Shown here in pieces: positions 44,105 to 55,833 of a DNA stretch of 64,000 bases. Numbering within the stretch: position 1 is the stretch's first letter; every line of letters begins with the position of its first letter. The stretch covers positions 1,160,211 through 1,224,210 of the forward strand of contig JADQAV010000018.1 of assembly GCA_019775845.1 (NCBI GenBank), read 5' to 3'. A model generated the notes under the pieces. It worked only from the letters and a program-made list of their open reading frames with translations, ran no database searches and was not told the DNA's origin. The translations under genes and the position numbers were made by a program. The stretch is from Myrmaecium sp. VS I D KN 1 (lineage: Eukaryota; Ascomycota; Dothideomycetes; Valsariales; Valsariaceae).

Positions 44105-46506
44105 TCAAGAAGCCTCCGTATCAAACTGCAGCACCGTGATACTAAATGCCGGCACCTCCCAGCTGAAACTGCCGTTACCCCCCGTCGATGCGTTTCCCAG
44201 CTCCAACGGCTTCGGCACAACATCGTACTGGTGTCCGGGGAAGTTGAACGCATTCACGTCGTCGTTGGTGATGATGGTGCCGTTGACGCTGCTGTACGCC
44301 GTGTCTAGGCTCACGCTGAGAGGAACGGAGGTGTTTCCGGAGTTGATGACCTGGAGTAAGTAGATGGTCAGTTCAAGATAGCATATCATGGGCGTGCGTG
44401 ATGGCCTTTCGGGCGATGGAGAAAGACTTACCTTCAGATAGAGAGCGCCCGTGTCTGTCTCGATGCTGCTTCCCCAAAAGAGGGGGTTGAAGTCCCCCTG
44501 AGTGTTGGTGACGGGCAGCGTCTGGGTGCCGCGATAGTGCGCGAACAGACGCTGCTGCCAGTAGCTCGCGCTCGGGGTCGTGTCGTTCGGGTTGGCGGTG
44601 AAGTAGATCATGTCCGGCGTCCAGTTGTACCAGTTGCCGTTCTGCAGGCTGGGCGCGTACGAGCTCATCTTCACCGTGTGCGGGTTGCGCTCGCCGCCGA
44701 GGGCGTAGACGCCTTCCGCGATCGCGCTGAGCAGGCGTGGATACGGCACGTGGATGTCGACCGGGTTGGTGAAGTCGACGACGCCGTCGGCCGTGTCGAC
44801 TTGGTAGACGCTGTATTCGCCGAGCAGCACCCCGACGTCGGTGTTGCCGGTGGTGTCTTGCCAGTTGTCGTAGAAGTTGAAGTTCTCGAGGAAGTATGAG
44901 GGTTCAACGTAATGATGGGTGTCCCAGTAGGTACCTTCGGGCAGGTCCATGGTGTAATCGGCGTTCTCATTGTACGCGGTGGAAATGTAAGTGATGTTGG
45001 GGTAGACGGCCTTCAGCCCTTCATACATGATCTTCCAGCGGTAGGGGTAGGTACCGGAGAACCAGTCTTCGTTGCCTATTTCAATGAACTTGATGTCGAA
45101 AGGTTCGGGATGGCCATGAGCGGCGCGGAGAGCGCCCCATTTCGTCGAAGTATCGCCCATACAGTATTCGAGTTCGTCTAAAGCTTCTTGAAGTATTTGT
45201 TGCATCTCCGATTCTGGGTAGGAGGTACCGATGGAGCCAGAGACATCAAGGGAGAAGCCAGCATACACGGCCAGCACAGGCTCAATCTCCATGTCTTCGG
45301 TCCACTCGAGGTACTCGAGCAAGCCAAGGCCATCAGTATTGTAGTAATCCCAGTCGCCGAGACGACCTGGGCGGTCCTTCAAGGGCCCAATCGTTTTCCA
45401 CCACTTCCAACGTGATTGGACGGAGAGCCCTTCAAGGTTGTTACCTGTGCATGTGTGAGCATGTCACCAAAGTTGCTTCAGAATCTGGTTTGCCATACCT
45501 CCAGGAAAACGCAAGAACTTCGGCTTCATATCATAGAAGGCCTCAGCAATGTCTTTCCTCAGCCCATTCCTGCGGCCCTTGAATGTCTCAGGGAACAGGC
45601 TGATCAGGTTGAAGTAGAAAGTCTGTCCAGCAACCTGCGAGGCATCGAAGGTGATAGCAAAGGTATTGTTAGAATCGGGAGCCGTAACCTGATTCTGAAT
45701 GGTTGCGTTGAGTTGTATGTAATCAACGGTAGGAAGCGTGACATCCTCTAGCGTGGTACTAGCAAAGACCTCGCCGGTAACGTTAGACCGCAGAGAGAGT
45801 GTGATAGTTGTCGAGTTCTGTGTGTAGCGAGCCTGATTCGCAAGCACATAGAACGACGCATTGTATTGCTGAGGACTGACGTCCATCCCCCACCAGCCTA
45901 CCGCCGTCAGCCCGCATCATTCTTCCGCGAAGGGTGAGGCTTACCATAGTTGAGAAAGCCAACCTCGCCGGTTGCGTCGGCAGACACATCCACCTGCAGC
46001 ACAGTCGGCAGAGCATCTGATAGCGGGTGCAGTCTGTCCAGCGACAAACGAACATCACCGATGGCATCCCAACCGGTCAATACAGGGCCGGCGGGGAGCT
46101 CCTTATTCTCCGAATCCGTAATACTGCTGCCAACCAAATCCCCCCAGCTGCCGTATATGACGTTGGAACCTATGCATTCATCAGCTATACCATGCAACTG
46201 TACGAGAGATCACCAAAGTATACCTTGAAACGCCCTATTCGTGATCAATTCTGCGTAAATCCCTCCGTCTCCTGAGTGGTTAATGTCCTCGAACATGAGC
46301 CCATAAAGGTAGGGCGCCGTCGTGTTCCTGCTCGCGGTATCCTTCGTGTTGATCGTCAAAGCTACCGTGCTGGTGTCGGCGCTGGTAGCATTGAGGTAGG
46401 TGGGATATAATTCCTGCCGCCGCATATAGCGCCTGGAAGGTCTACGCGCTTCACACCCAATTGCTGCTGCTGATAGCAGGAGGGGTAATGACTTATGGAA
46501 CCGCAT
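44105..46506 (-). CDS. abfA: Secreted GH51 alpha-L-arabinofuranosidase
   Basis: Releases terminal L-arabinose from arabinan and arabinoxylan outside the cell. Exons: 46506-46224, 46169-45945, 45897-45499, 45444-44432, 44350-44105; 721 residues. The N-terminus [20 protein letters not shown] is a signal peptide followed by an Arg-rich stretch ([10 protein letters not shown]) that could be a KEX2-type processing zone. GH51 marks: [21 protein letters not shown], the acid/base Glu in FIEIGNEDW (about E428), the nucleophile in LLGEYSVY (about E512), WDTHHYVEP and [10 protein letters not shown]. Many N-x-S/T sites. All phases join. The length is near, slightly above, the usual 630 to 660. The symbol follows the Aspergillus usage. 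Confidence 0.95.
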
Positions 46507-47499
46507 ATTGAACGACGTCCCTGAGGGCCGATTGGGCGCTGTGAGCGGAGTAATGTCAAGAACCGCATCATCGAGGCTGGGAAAGCTCAGTTTATATAGC
46601 TTCTGGTGGGAGGCCTTCTACTGCGGGGCCGAGGGGTAATTTCTCAAGTCGTCGCCAAAAGGGAAGCTGGAACTCCCGTATCCGCCGGCAGCTATGCATG
46701 CCAATGGAGGAAATCAAGGCAGATCGAGTGAAGTTATCCCGCTGCATAGCTCCCACCGGGATTGCTGTGACTGATCAAGGGAGTAAAGGTGAAAGGCCTC
46801 GGATAGCAAGGAGGGCACCGGCTTCTGTATAGACTGGGACAAGCGTCGGCGAGGCTGGAGACTTGAACATGGGTAAGCAGGGACAGAGACACATTGATAG
46901 GATCACTGGAGATGATCAGCTGCCTAGTGCGCAGGGCCCAGGGGAACTGGCCGTTAAGACATTCAGGATGGTGAGGGGATCACGGAGAGTTGATGTTTGT
47001 TCAGCCACTCACACGGTAGGCGCCGGGTGTGGAGTTCCCGCAATGTTTCCCCAGATGCACGGCTAATGGTGTCGGGTGCGACCCGACGGGATGCGCGTCG
47101 GAGAATTTTGGACCGAGTTCAATAATTTTTCCGTATAATGACGGCATCTCCCAAAGACAAGAAAAGCACGCTGGTGACGTGGTAGTCAAGTGAAAAGGCC
47201 GAGGCCAATAAATTAATTTGTTGCTGATGGAAGCTGCTGCGAGCTGATTGTAAAGATAAGACAGTGAGTGCTTCTATCATTAGTACACTCATACTGTATC
47301 CTAGACTGTGACAGATGAACAACATCTTGCGTTCTGAGATCGACTATCGTTTCCGTACAGTAGATCGCTCTTCCCAGGACGATCCTTACCTTTTAGTCAA
47401 AACGCAGATAAATAGGACTGACTCCGGTGCTTTCGCCTTGACACCATTATCCACTCGAACGCCGTCCGATGCGTACCTGAGCTTTATCAAATGCGAGAA
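46507..47499. other. GH51 promoter region and UBX gene 3' flank
   Basis: Upstream region of the arabinofuranosidase and downstream region of the UBX gene. Besides the TATA box there is a GGCTAA core (47061-47066), the sequence bound by XlnR-type xylanolytic regulators, and a GCGGGG at 46623-46628 fitting the CreA SYGGRG consensus. Binding is inference. No gene seen. Confidence 0.45.
46591..46598 (-). promoter_or_regulatory. TATA box of the GH51 gene
   Basis: TATATAAA on the minus strand, 85 bp upstream of the start codon at 46506, a suitable place for a strongly inducible fungal promoter. Confidence 0.65.
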
Positions 47500-49050
47500 T
47501 TACTCCGCCTCGCCTCCTACCTCCTCTTCATCGGAGTCTTCCAGATCAGTGAGTTCCACGATAAGATTGCCGCTGCGGCCAATCCGGTCTTTGATAGAGC
47601 CTCCAGTTTCCAAGTCATATGCTTCACGAGGCATCGGTGAAACCAAGAGGAACTTATACTCGTGCTCAAAGCCTTCCGGCTTTCCGACCTTCTCCGATAC
47701 CACTTCGGTGGATTGCAGAAGGTCGTAACATTCAACGAAGGCATATAAGTCTTCGATGCTGGCATCTGCTGGAAATCGGCGGACGATCCGATCCCCGGAG
47801 GGCATACGTAGGCTGATACGAACTACGTCCTTGACATCTGGGCCAGGTTCGGCCGGCACGGACAACGCTCTCCATTTACGCCACTGTTCCAGGTTCCGCT
47901 CGTATCTTTCCTTGGCCTCCTCGCGTTCTCGTGCCTCTTCCTCTTCGCGCTTCCTTCGCTCCTCAGCCTCCCGCTTCTGCCTCGCACGCTCCCTGTCCTG
48001 CGCCAGGGAACGCTCGTACGCGCTGTTCTGCTGCTCCCTAAGATTGCGTGCCGCCTGCTGTTCAGCGCGAGTTGCGCGGACACGATTAAGATCCTCCGAG
48101 TTCTGGTCAATGGCTTGCCTTATTTTGGAGATGAATTGGCCTGGTGGAGTTGGGCCGGCGATCCGAGCTACGATGCACATTGCTGTTGAGGAGACTGAAG
48201 GCGTGTGGACTATCACTCCCGCGAATGGGAACTTGGTGCAGTTCAATGCGTTCGCGACCTGGTAAGCCTCCGAATCTTGGACATTCCCTCCCCATAAAAT
48301 TATATTGTTTGCAGGATCCCTAAGAAAGTTCACCACATCCGGTGACAGTAGAGTTTCCCGAATGAAAGACTCATTGTCATCATGTTCGGGTGAAATCAAC
48401 AGGGTTACTAGGAACTTGAGGTCCTTTTTCGCAAGATCGAAAGCTTGGGCATATCCATTCTCGAAGAAAGGGACCTCGTTGTCTCCATATTCCTCTTGGA
48501 ACTCTCGAATGAACCGCGCAGCAGTGTCCTTCGGGTTCAATGGTCTCCGCCCGCTTGTATCCTTTCGACGCATCCGTGACTGCGACCTCGCAGCTGTTAC
48601 AGAAGTCCATAACCGAGGCAAGAATGGGAACAGCCATCCGAAAATTCTGAAAGTGCGAGATAGAATGCCGTAGACAAGCGAAAACGGTGCGAAGATGATC
48701 GTCAGCAGGAGAGGTGCACGATTTGTGATCTGTGAGTCAGGCTGTGGAACGATCCGCGGAGCCGGTTCGAGTCCTCGAAAGCGAGCAGTGGATATGCTGT
48801 CGGTAGCAATGCCGTTCAACAGGGTTTCTTGTCGTCGGATGTCTTGTGGGGGAGGAACGTCAGGTTCCGTGGTAACTTCTGGAGGTTCACCATCGAAGAA
48901 CCGCGCGATTGCAATCTGCACGTTCCATTGGCATCGCTGGAGAAGAGGTACGGCGGATTCCAGTGGTTGATCTGTGACCGATGTAAATTGTTGCAGTGCG
49001 AGTTGCTGATCCTCTGTGAGCTGTGCGACGTCGAAGGTTGAGTCTGCCAT
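47500..49050 (-). CDS. ER-anchored UBX-domain protein (Ubx2/UBXD8 type)
   Basis: Adaptor that recruits the Cdc48/p97 ATPase to ER-associated degradation and lipid-droplet control. One exon, 516 residues. Domains in order: UBA-like (about 10-52, DQQLALQQFTSVTD and QRCQWNVQIAIARFF), a hydrophobic hairpin (about 112-145, LLLTIIFAPFSLVYGIL), a UAS thioredoxin-like domain (about 175-310, AKKDLKFLVTLLISPEHDD), a long charged coiled coil (about 320-395), and a C-terminal UBX domain (about 405-505, VRISLRMPSGDRIVRRF, ASIEDLYAFVEC). The UBX loop segment SPMPREAY takes the place of the usual FPR-containing loop. Divergent from PAN3. Confidence 0.92.
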   Translation of the reverse strand: MADSTFDVAQLTEDQQLALQQFTSVTDQPLESAVPLLQRCQWNVQIAIARFFDGEPPEVTTEPDVPPPQDIRRQETLLNGIATDSISTARFRGLEPAPRIVPQPDSQITNRAPLLLTIIFAPFSLVYGILSRTFRIFGWLFPFLPRLWTSVTAARSQSRMRRKDTSGRRPLNPKDTAARFIREFQEEYGDNEVPFFENGYAQAFDLAKKDLKFLVTLLISPEHDDNESFIRETLLSPDVVNFLRDPANNIILWGGNVQDSEAYQVANALNCTKFPFAGVIVHTPSVSSTAMCIVARIAGPTPPGQFISKIRQAIDQNSEDLNRVRATRAEQQAARNLREQQNSAYERSLAQDRERARQKREAEERRKREEEEAREREEAKERYERNLEQWRKWRALSVPAEPGPDVKDVVRISLRMPSGDRIVRRFPADASIEDLYAFVECYDLLQSTEVVSEKVGKPEGFEHEYKFLLVSPMPREAYDLETGGSIKDRIGRSGNLIVELTDLEDSDEEEVGGEAE

Positions 49051-50254
49051 AGCGATAGCGAAGTGTCCAAGGCTGGTCGGTCGGGAGAGGCTTGATTAGG
49101 TGTGAGACTGCATTAAATGGACAAAATGATACAGTAGCAATATGGATGGGGCACGCTCCGAGCTTCACAGTCAAGTGAGCTGGCGAGGGGGAAGGGATGG
49201 AAGGATGCGGCCACGGTACCGCGGTACTTCGCAGGGAGATGTAGCTTCTTGAGGTCGAGTCGACGGTGTCGCCGGACGGACGTGCATGCTGATGACGAAG
49301 GGCCCTGGGCTTGGCGCGCGGTCAACACCAGGACCCGACACCTAGCCCGTCAGGCGAAACAATGCGCCGGAAGGAGCCGTGCGGTTCACCTCATTGTTTA
49401 GCGTTCGAGCTACTAGCCGTGAAGTCCGAAGGCCGTCCCGCTCAGGATACGTAGTGACGCCCCACCTATTGCCCTGGACGCTCGACTTCGATCGCAACAC
49501 CCTCCGCGCGACTGATGGAGAGGCAGCTGCGAGCATTACTGGAAGCAGGCTTCGCTGTGCGGTGGTCCGCCGGATTCATGATACAATAAGAGAGGTACAG
49601 TACGCCGCCCTCGACTGCTGGTGGGCTGAAGGCCGACGTCTCGATTACACCATATCGCCTATGTTGTCCACTATGAAGAAGCTTCACCCGTCCTCTTCGC
49701 GCGAACTTTCGTCACTGACTGTACGGCCGGCGACTGCAGTCGACACGATACGAACCCGTCGCGGCTCAGGCGCCTCTGTATTCACAAGCGCCCTCCCATC
49801 TATCCCGCGCTGCTCATGCCACGCATTGAGCGTAGAATAACGTTGCCTCGAATTGCGCTGTCCACGACCGGTGTTCACAAGCACCGTTCCTGCGCGTCTC
49901 TAAGCCCCGCTTTTGGCATCCGCCTTGCCTCGTTGCCATACCTAGACTCGACTCGAACCCTAATTCAAAGAAAGAGAGTACGTCCAAAGGCAATGCCAAT
50001 GTGAAGGGAGAGGAATGAAAGATCCCTAACCCCAGTGGATCCTCGACTCGACCTCTGGCAACTTCGGTCAATAAGGGACATCACATAGCTAACTCGTATA
50101 AGTTCACTTCCATACTCTTTCAGCCCCTCATTGATCGTTGTGTAACCGCAGTAATACGACAGCCCGCGCCGTGTCCTCGGTATCCTTCTACTTGGCAGCG
50201 CATTCCGCTCAATCCTAGAGAATACGCGGGCAAGCTCCCAATCAACTGAACCCC
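49051..50254. promoter_or_regulatory. 1.2 kb divergent promoter region, UBX gene and PAN3
   Basis: Both promoters lie here. It contains a perfect 12-bp palindrome GTACCGCGGTAC (49216-49227). Short frames within it have no supporting features. Confidence 0.45.
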
Positions 50255-52442
50255 ATGGCCACAACTTTCCCTACCTCGCCGGGGGATACCCGGCGGGGAA
50301 TGCCGTCTCCTCGACCCAAAGGGCGAGAGACAAAGAATACCCTCTGCAGAAATGTCACAATATACGGCCATTGCCGCTACGAGAATACTTGTCCGTATGT
50401 TCATGACCAAAGCAAACTGCAGGCACAGAACGAGAACGCGAAGAAACGCTTCAACGTGGACTCACCTTCGTTTACCCCGCTACAGCCTGCTACAAATGGA
50501 ATCACTTCCGGATCTCGCAGCGCCAATATCTCACCCAAGGCTGTAAACGCTGCTGTGTTTACGCCGAAATCCCAGAGATCTAGTAGGTCCCCGGGGTTTG
50601 GTCGTGTAAAGAGCGAACAGCTAACCTCCGCCTCAGATGCCGCCACCCCTGTCCCATCCGCAATGTCAAGGGATGCCTCTGCGAGTGACGCTTGGGCGAC
50701 TGGCACCGCCGGTTTTCCCGCGGAGTTTGTCCCGGGTGTCTACGACGCGATGGTAAGTCTTGATGTGTGATCTTTTCATAGATCTCGAATGGCATCTCTA
50801 AGCTTCGTTTGTATCAGCATGGTCGATGTTAATAGATGATGCTGACGGCTTGAAAATACAGGAAGCCGCCGCTGCAGCTTCAGGGACGCCTGGCGGCTCG
50901 ATGAACTTCGACCCCTTCAGTACTGCTTCGGTGCTGCAGTCCTTACCAGGCGCTGGACACCAGACCCCAATGAATTCACACCCGTTTGATGCATCTGCTG
51001 CTCTCAATGGGACGGCATTTTATCAGAATACCAATAATTTCACACAGCCCCTGCAATACCATTTATATGCGCCAATGGGACCGCATCGAGAAAACCTTCT
51101 CCCTTACCAAAGAACGGCTCACGATTTCTTTATCCCCGAACAGCTACGGGAGGAGCTTCAACGAAAAGCCGAGGCTACCCGGCAGATCTTGCCGAACTCC
51201 GCGTTACCTAATCTGGAGCACTTCCACTCTCTGGTGCCTTTGGATCTTCATAACAACAAGAGTGCCACCCTTTTCGGATACCCGAGCTGGATATACAAAG
51301 CCGTGTCCGCAAAAGACGGTAATGTATACGCTTTAAGGCGGATTGAGGGCTTCCGGCTTACCAACGAGATGGCCATTCGCTCTATGCAAACCTGGAAGCG
51401 CATCAACAACGCTAACCTTGTGACGATACACGATGTGTTCACGACCAGGGCGTTCGGAGACAGCTCTCTTATCATAGTCACCGATTATCATCCGCTCTCT
51501 AAGACATTGGTTGAACAGCACGCCCAATTCGCGAACAACCCACGTTTCAACACGCCGCGACCGCCCAGCCCTTCCAGCTCCCGCGAGCTTATGTGGAGCT
51601 ACATTGTCCAGCTCGCGAACGCGCTCAAGGCCATCCATGATGCGAAACTTGCCGCTCGCGTCATCCACCCCAGCAAGATCCTTGTTACGGGAAAGAATCG
51701 AATTCGCCTCAATGCGTGCGCCATCATGGATATCCTGCAGTACGAGAGCAGCAGGCCGATTCCAGAGCTGCAGCAGGACGACCTCTTCAACTTCGGCAAA
51801 CTAATCTTGCACATGGGCACTAACAACTGGAGCTCCGCCATCAGCATCCCTAAAGCTCTCGAGGCGATCGGCCGCACGCACACGGAGAAACTGAAGAAGG
51901 TAGTAGAGTGGCTGGTTGCGCCATCCCCACCGCAACAACAGCAGCCGCCTCCAACATCTCCAGGCGCTGCTGCCGCCGCTCCAGCCCCACAACCACGAAC
52001 CATCGACGCCTTCCTCCAGCTGATCCCGGCGGAGATCCTCAGCAGCCTCGACAGCGCGCTGCACGCGGAGGACACGCTGACGAGCGTGCTGGCCAAGGAG
52101 CTGGAGAACGGGCGGCTGGTGCGGCTGATGGCGAAGCTGGGCTTCATCAACGAGCGGCCCGAGTACGACCACAACCCGGCGTGGAGCGAGACGGGGGAGC
52201 GGTACGTGCTCAAGCTGTTCCGCGACTACGTCTTCCACCAGGTGGACGCGAACGGGAATCCGGTGACGGACTTGGCGCACGTGGTGGGCTGCTTGAACAA
52301 GCTGGATGCGGGGAGCGATGAGAAGGTGGCGTTGGTGACGAGGGATGAGCAGAGTGTCGTGGTCGTGAGTTATCGGGAGTTGAAGAGGGGGGTGGAGGCG
52401 GCGTGGCAGGAGTTGGTGAAGAATCGAGGAGGGAGGAATTGA
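50255..52442 (+). CDS. PAN3: PAN3, regulatory subunit of the PAN2-PAN3 deadenylase
   Basis: Cytoplasmic pseudokinase that recruits the PAN2 nuclease to poly(A) tails. Exons 50255-50752 and 50862-52442 (GTAAGT, GCTGAC branch, ACAG), 692 residues. An N-terminal CCCH zinc finger (C31, C40, C46, H50 in CRNVTIYGHCRYENTCPYVH) binds poly(A). A PABP-binding PAM2-like region is expected in the linker but is not pinned. The pseudokinase domain spans about 265-530 (SATLFGYPSWIYKAVSAKDG, NVYALRRIEGF, LANALKAIHDAKLAARVIHP) and lacks HRD and DFG motifs, as in all PAN3. A coiled coil and C-terminal knob follow (IDAFLQLIPAEI, RLMAKLGFINERPEY, RYVLKLFRDYVFHQV). A Pro/Gln/Ala-rich insert lies near residue 515-535. 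Confidence 0.95.
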
Positions 52443-53155
52443 GGGCGTGGAGGAGAATCGAGGAGGAAGGAATTGGAAGACACATGGGTTGTATAGAGAG
52501 GGAAGGGAAAGGAAGGGAAGAGAGATGTGTACATGCTTGGGTTGAGGATTGTTGGGGGATTCTCGTGTTTGGGCCTTTTTCTTGCTTCTCTTTTTTTTAC
52601 GCATGCTTCTTGGTACAGTATCTTTCTTCTGCGAGCCGCGGTGTACTAGTGTTGCGAGGCTCTGCTGTCGCCGTGCTTCTTGAGGTATGTATCAGAGGGA
52701 TTGGGGAGCGGGAGTCGAGCTGCTTCATTGTCGGGCAGTGAATGGTGTTGCGGAGATCTAAGGGATGATCTGGTGAGTACGTACTCAGGAGGGCTTGGTG
52801 TAAGCCGGTCTCAATGGAACGTAGTTGTCCAAGATAGTTAATGAGAAATGCTATGATCATTGATTTCATTTGAGTTTCTGTTTGATCTAGCATCTTTCCA
52901 AGCCTCCCGGAGGCAGTTGATTGTGCTTGAGGCCGCAGCACCCATCTTCTGGAAGCGTAGAGAATCGAGAATAGTGAAAAGCTCAGTTAGGTTGATCGAT
53001 GTACGAATCTCATGACCGTCGGAGCAGGGGAAGGTCGGAAGAGCTATGACGAAAGACGGTATAGCGTGCCTGGAATTCCTGAAGCTGCCGGCTGTTCGTC
53101 TCCTCATCTGTGAATTCGATTCCTCTCGGTATACTGCCTGTACATACCTGTCATC
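52443..53155. other. Intergenic between PAN3 and adenosine kinase
   Basis: 3' flank of PAN3 and promoter of the adenosine kinase gene. No gene seen. Confidence 0.5.
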
Positions 53156-54618
53156 ATGTCCGCCGTCAGCTGCATGCGCACCGCCTTCACCAGAGCCGGA
53201 GGAATCCACCGGGGCTCCTCAGTCCTTCGGACATCAGCCCCGGCGTTGCTTCGGCGGTCCGTCCCGCGGGGCACTGGCAGTCTCTGGTCTTCCCCCGCCA
53301 AAACCGACGTCTCCCCTCTTCATTGTCCCCAACTCCGAACATACACCATGGCGTCCACCGGCAACTACGAGCTCTTCTGCTTGGAGAACCCTCTCCTCGA
53401 CATCCAGGCCCAGGAGTGAGTCCCCCAGCGCTTTCCGTCACGTCTTCCGACAGGAAAGGATTACTGACCGTACCCCGCTCTCGCATCAGTGACGGTACTC
53501 TTCTCAAGAAGTACGACCTGAAGGCCAACGATGCCATCCTGGCCGAGCCGAAGCACATGGGCATCTACGAGGAGCTCCTGTCTCGCGATGCGAAGCTCAT
53601 CCCCGGCGGTGCCGCTCAGAACACTGCCCGTGGTGCTCAGGTACGCAGCAGAAACCCAGCCCCAAAAACTCGCCGATCCATGGTGAGAAAGCCGCCCGAA
53701 AACTAAGAAAAACTCTCCGAACGTCCACAGTACATTCTCCCGGCCGACTCCGTCGTCTACGTGGGCTGCGTCGGCAAGGACAAGTACGCCGAGATCCTGA
53801 AGAAGGCGTCCAACGATCAGGGCCTCCGCGTCGAGTACCGCTACGATGAGAAGGAGCCCACCGGCCGCTGCGGCGTCGTCATCACCGGCCACAACCGCAG
53901 CATGGTCACCGACCTGGCCGCCGCCAACTGCTACAAGCTCGACCACCTGAAGAGCCCCGAGATCTGGAAGCTCGTCGAGCAGGCCAAGTTCTACTACGTC
54001 GGCGGCTACCACTTGACCGTCTGCCCTCCCGCCATCCTGGCGTTGGCCGAGGAGGCGGCCGCGAAGAACAAGGTGCGCCCATTTTCATCCATCGTCCTTC
54101 ACCCCTGCTGACTCCGAGTCCCGTAGACGTTCGTCCTGTCCCTCTCCGCCCCCTTCATCCCCCAGTTCTTCAAGGACGCTCTCGACCAGACCGCCGAATA
54201 CTGGGACGTCGTCATCGGCAACGAGACCGAGGCGCTTTCCTACGCCGAGTCCCACGCGCTCGGCACGACGGACCTCAAGGAGATCGCGAAGAAGATGGCG
54301 CTCCTGCCCAAGAAGAACACGGCCCGCCCTCGCACCGTGATCGTGACCCAGGGCACCGACCCTTCCATCGTCGCCGTTGCCAACGAGAAGGGCGACGACG
54401 TGACCATCTCGGAGTTCCCGGTGCATAAGATCGACCAGAGCGAGATCTGCGACACGAACGGTGCGGGTGATGCTTTTGCTGGTGGGTTCTTGGCTGGTTT
54501 GGTTCAGGGGAAGACGTTGGAGGAGTCCATGCACCTTGGCCAGTGGCTGGCGAAGCTTAGCATCAAGGAGTTGGGCCCGAGCTACCCGTACCCAAAGCAG
54601 AAGTATGAGGGTGCTTAG
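53156..54618 (+). CDS. ADK1: Adenosine kinase, with optional N-terminal presequence
   Basis: Phosphorylates adenosine to AMP with ATP (purine salvage and methyl-cycle clearance). Exons, taking the upstream start: 53156-53415, 53490-53640, 53731-54072, 54127-54618. The classical start is ATG 53348 in a CACCATGG context (350 residues, MASTGNYELFCLENPLLDIQ). An in-frame ATG at 53156 adds 64 residues rich in Arg and Ser with one acidic residue, ending LRTYT just before the usual start, like a mitochondrial presequence. PfkB signatures: GGAAQNTARGAQ and the C-terminal ICDTNGAGDAFAGGFLAGL with the catalytic Asp. Also YVGCVGKDKYAEIL and RCGVVITGHNRSMV. Which start is used cannot be told here. Confidence 0.94.
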
Positions 54619-55833
54619 GTTGGGATGTTGGAGGAGGAATGATGTGGCATGTCTCATAGCTCGGTGGATGGCTTTTCAACATGGTCGTCACCTTTTTGAA
54701 TGATGGGGGAAGGAAGGCGGAAGGGGAAGAATGTCTTGGTTATGTATACCCTTCGAGGCCCTAAAAAAGTTTAAACAGTTTATCGAGTGGATAGATGGGA
54801 AATGGAAGTTCAACATGGCGCTCTTCTCCTCCTCCTCTTAGAGCTCTGTCCCTTTGATCCTTGGGGTTTGGATTTGTTGGATTGTTTCTGTCTATGACGC
54901 CCTCTTGTCCTCCTCCTCTTCTTCTTCCCTGACGAAACCCTTACCCCGAGCCAGCGACTCAACTCAATTCGACACCAAGAGAATAACGGGATGAAGATAA
55001 AACGTTCTTTTAGATCCTGTCCTATTGGATCCTGTCTTTCTCTTCGCTTAGTATACTATAGTATATACTGTATAATACCGGTTACTTTCTATCTACTATA
55101 ACTCCCTACCCATCCCAGGCTATCTATCTACTACTTCATATCTATACTCAAGAAAAAAAGAACCGAGTAAGAAAACGAAGGAAGCCGAACGGATAGGAAA
55201 GCTCTAAAAGCTGTATAGAGGGTAAAGAGAGGAGAGCCGTGAGATTTTTTGTATCCCTTTCCCTTTTATTCCTTTTATTTCTTCTCTTCCGTTTCATTTC
55301 ATCATCTCCTTCTAAATCGAAGATCTTAGAGTATCGAGGATCGAGGGGTTAAGAGAGAGAGAGAGAGGGGAGAAGACGTCAGATGAAGGAAGAAGCAGGT
55401 CAACGAACAGACAACCTGAGAAGGAGGAGAGACGACGTTTCACTCACCCACCAAACGAAAAAACCGGAAAAAGAAGACAGCTCTCGTCTGAAAACCAACC
55501 GAAAACCCCTCACACCCCTCCTGTCCATCCTCTCGATCCCATCACAGACAACACGAACGCAACACCTTCAACGAACAAACGCACAAACAAACCGAGGTTT
55601 CTCTTGGCAACACCATACATATGCTGTCCCCATCCCATCCCATCCCATCCCTTTCCTTCCCATCCCATTCAATCATCATTACCCTACCCCTTCTTATCCT
55701 ACCTCTTCTTATCCTACCTCTTACCTTATCCTAAACCAACCCAACCCAACCTAGGTAAGACATAAAATATATTACCCCACCTCCTCCTCCTTCTCCATTC
55801 CTTCCCTTTCCCTCAGCATGTTTACTCGGAGCC
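54619..55833. other. 1.2 kb gene-free stretch between convergent genes
   Basis: 3' flanks of adenosine kinase and the acid phosphatase. It holds a CCCAT pentanucleotide run (about 55629-55650) and imperfect CTTCTTATCCTAC repeats (about 55683-55735). No gene supported. Confidence 0.55.
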
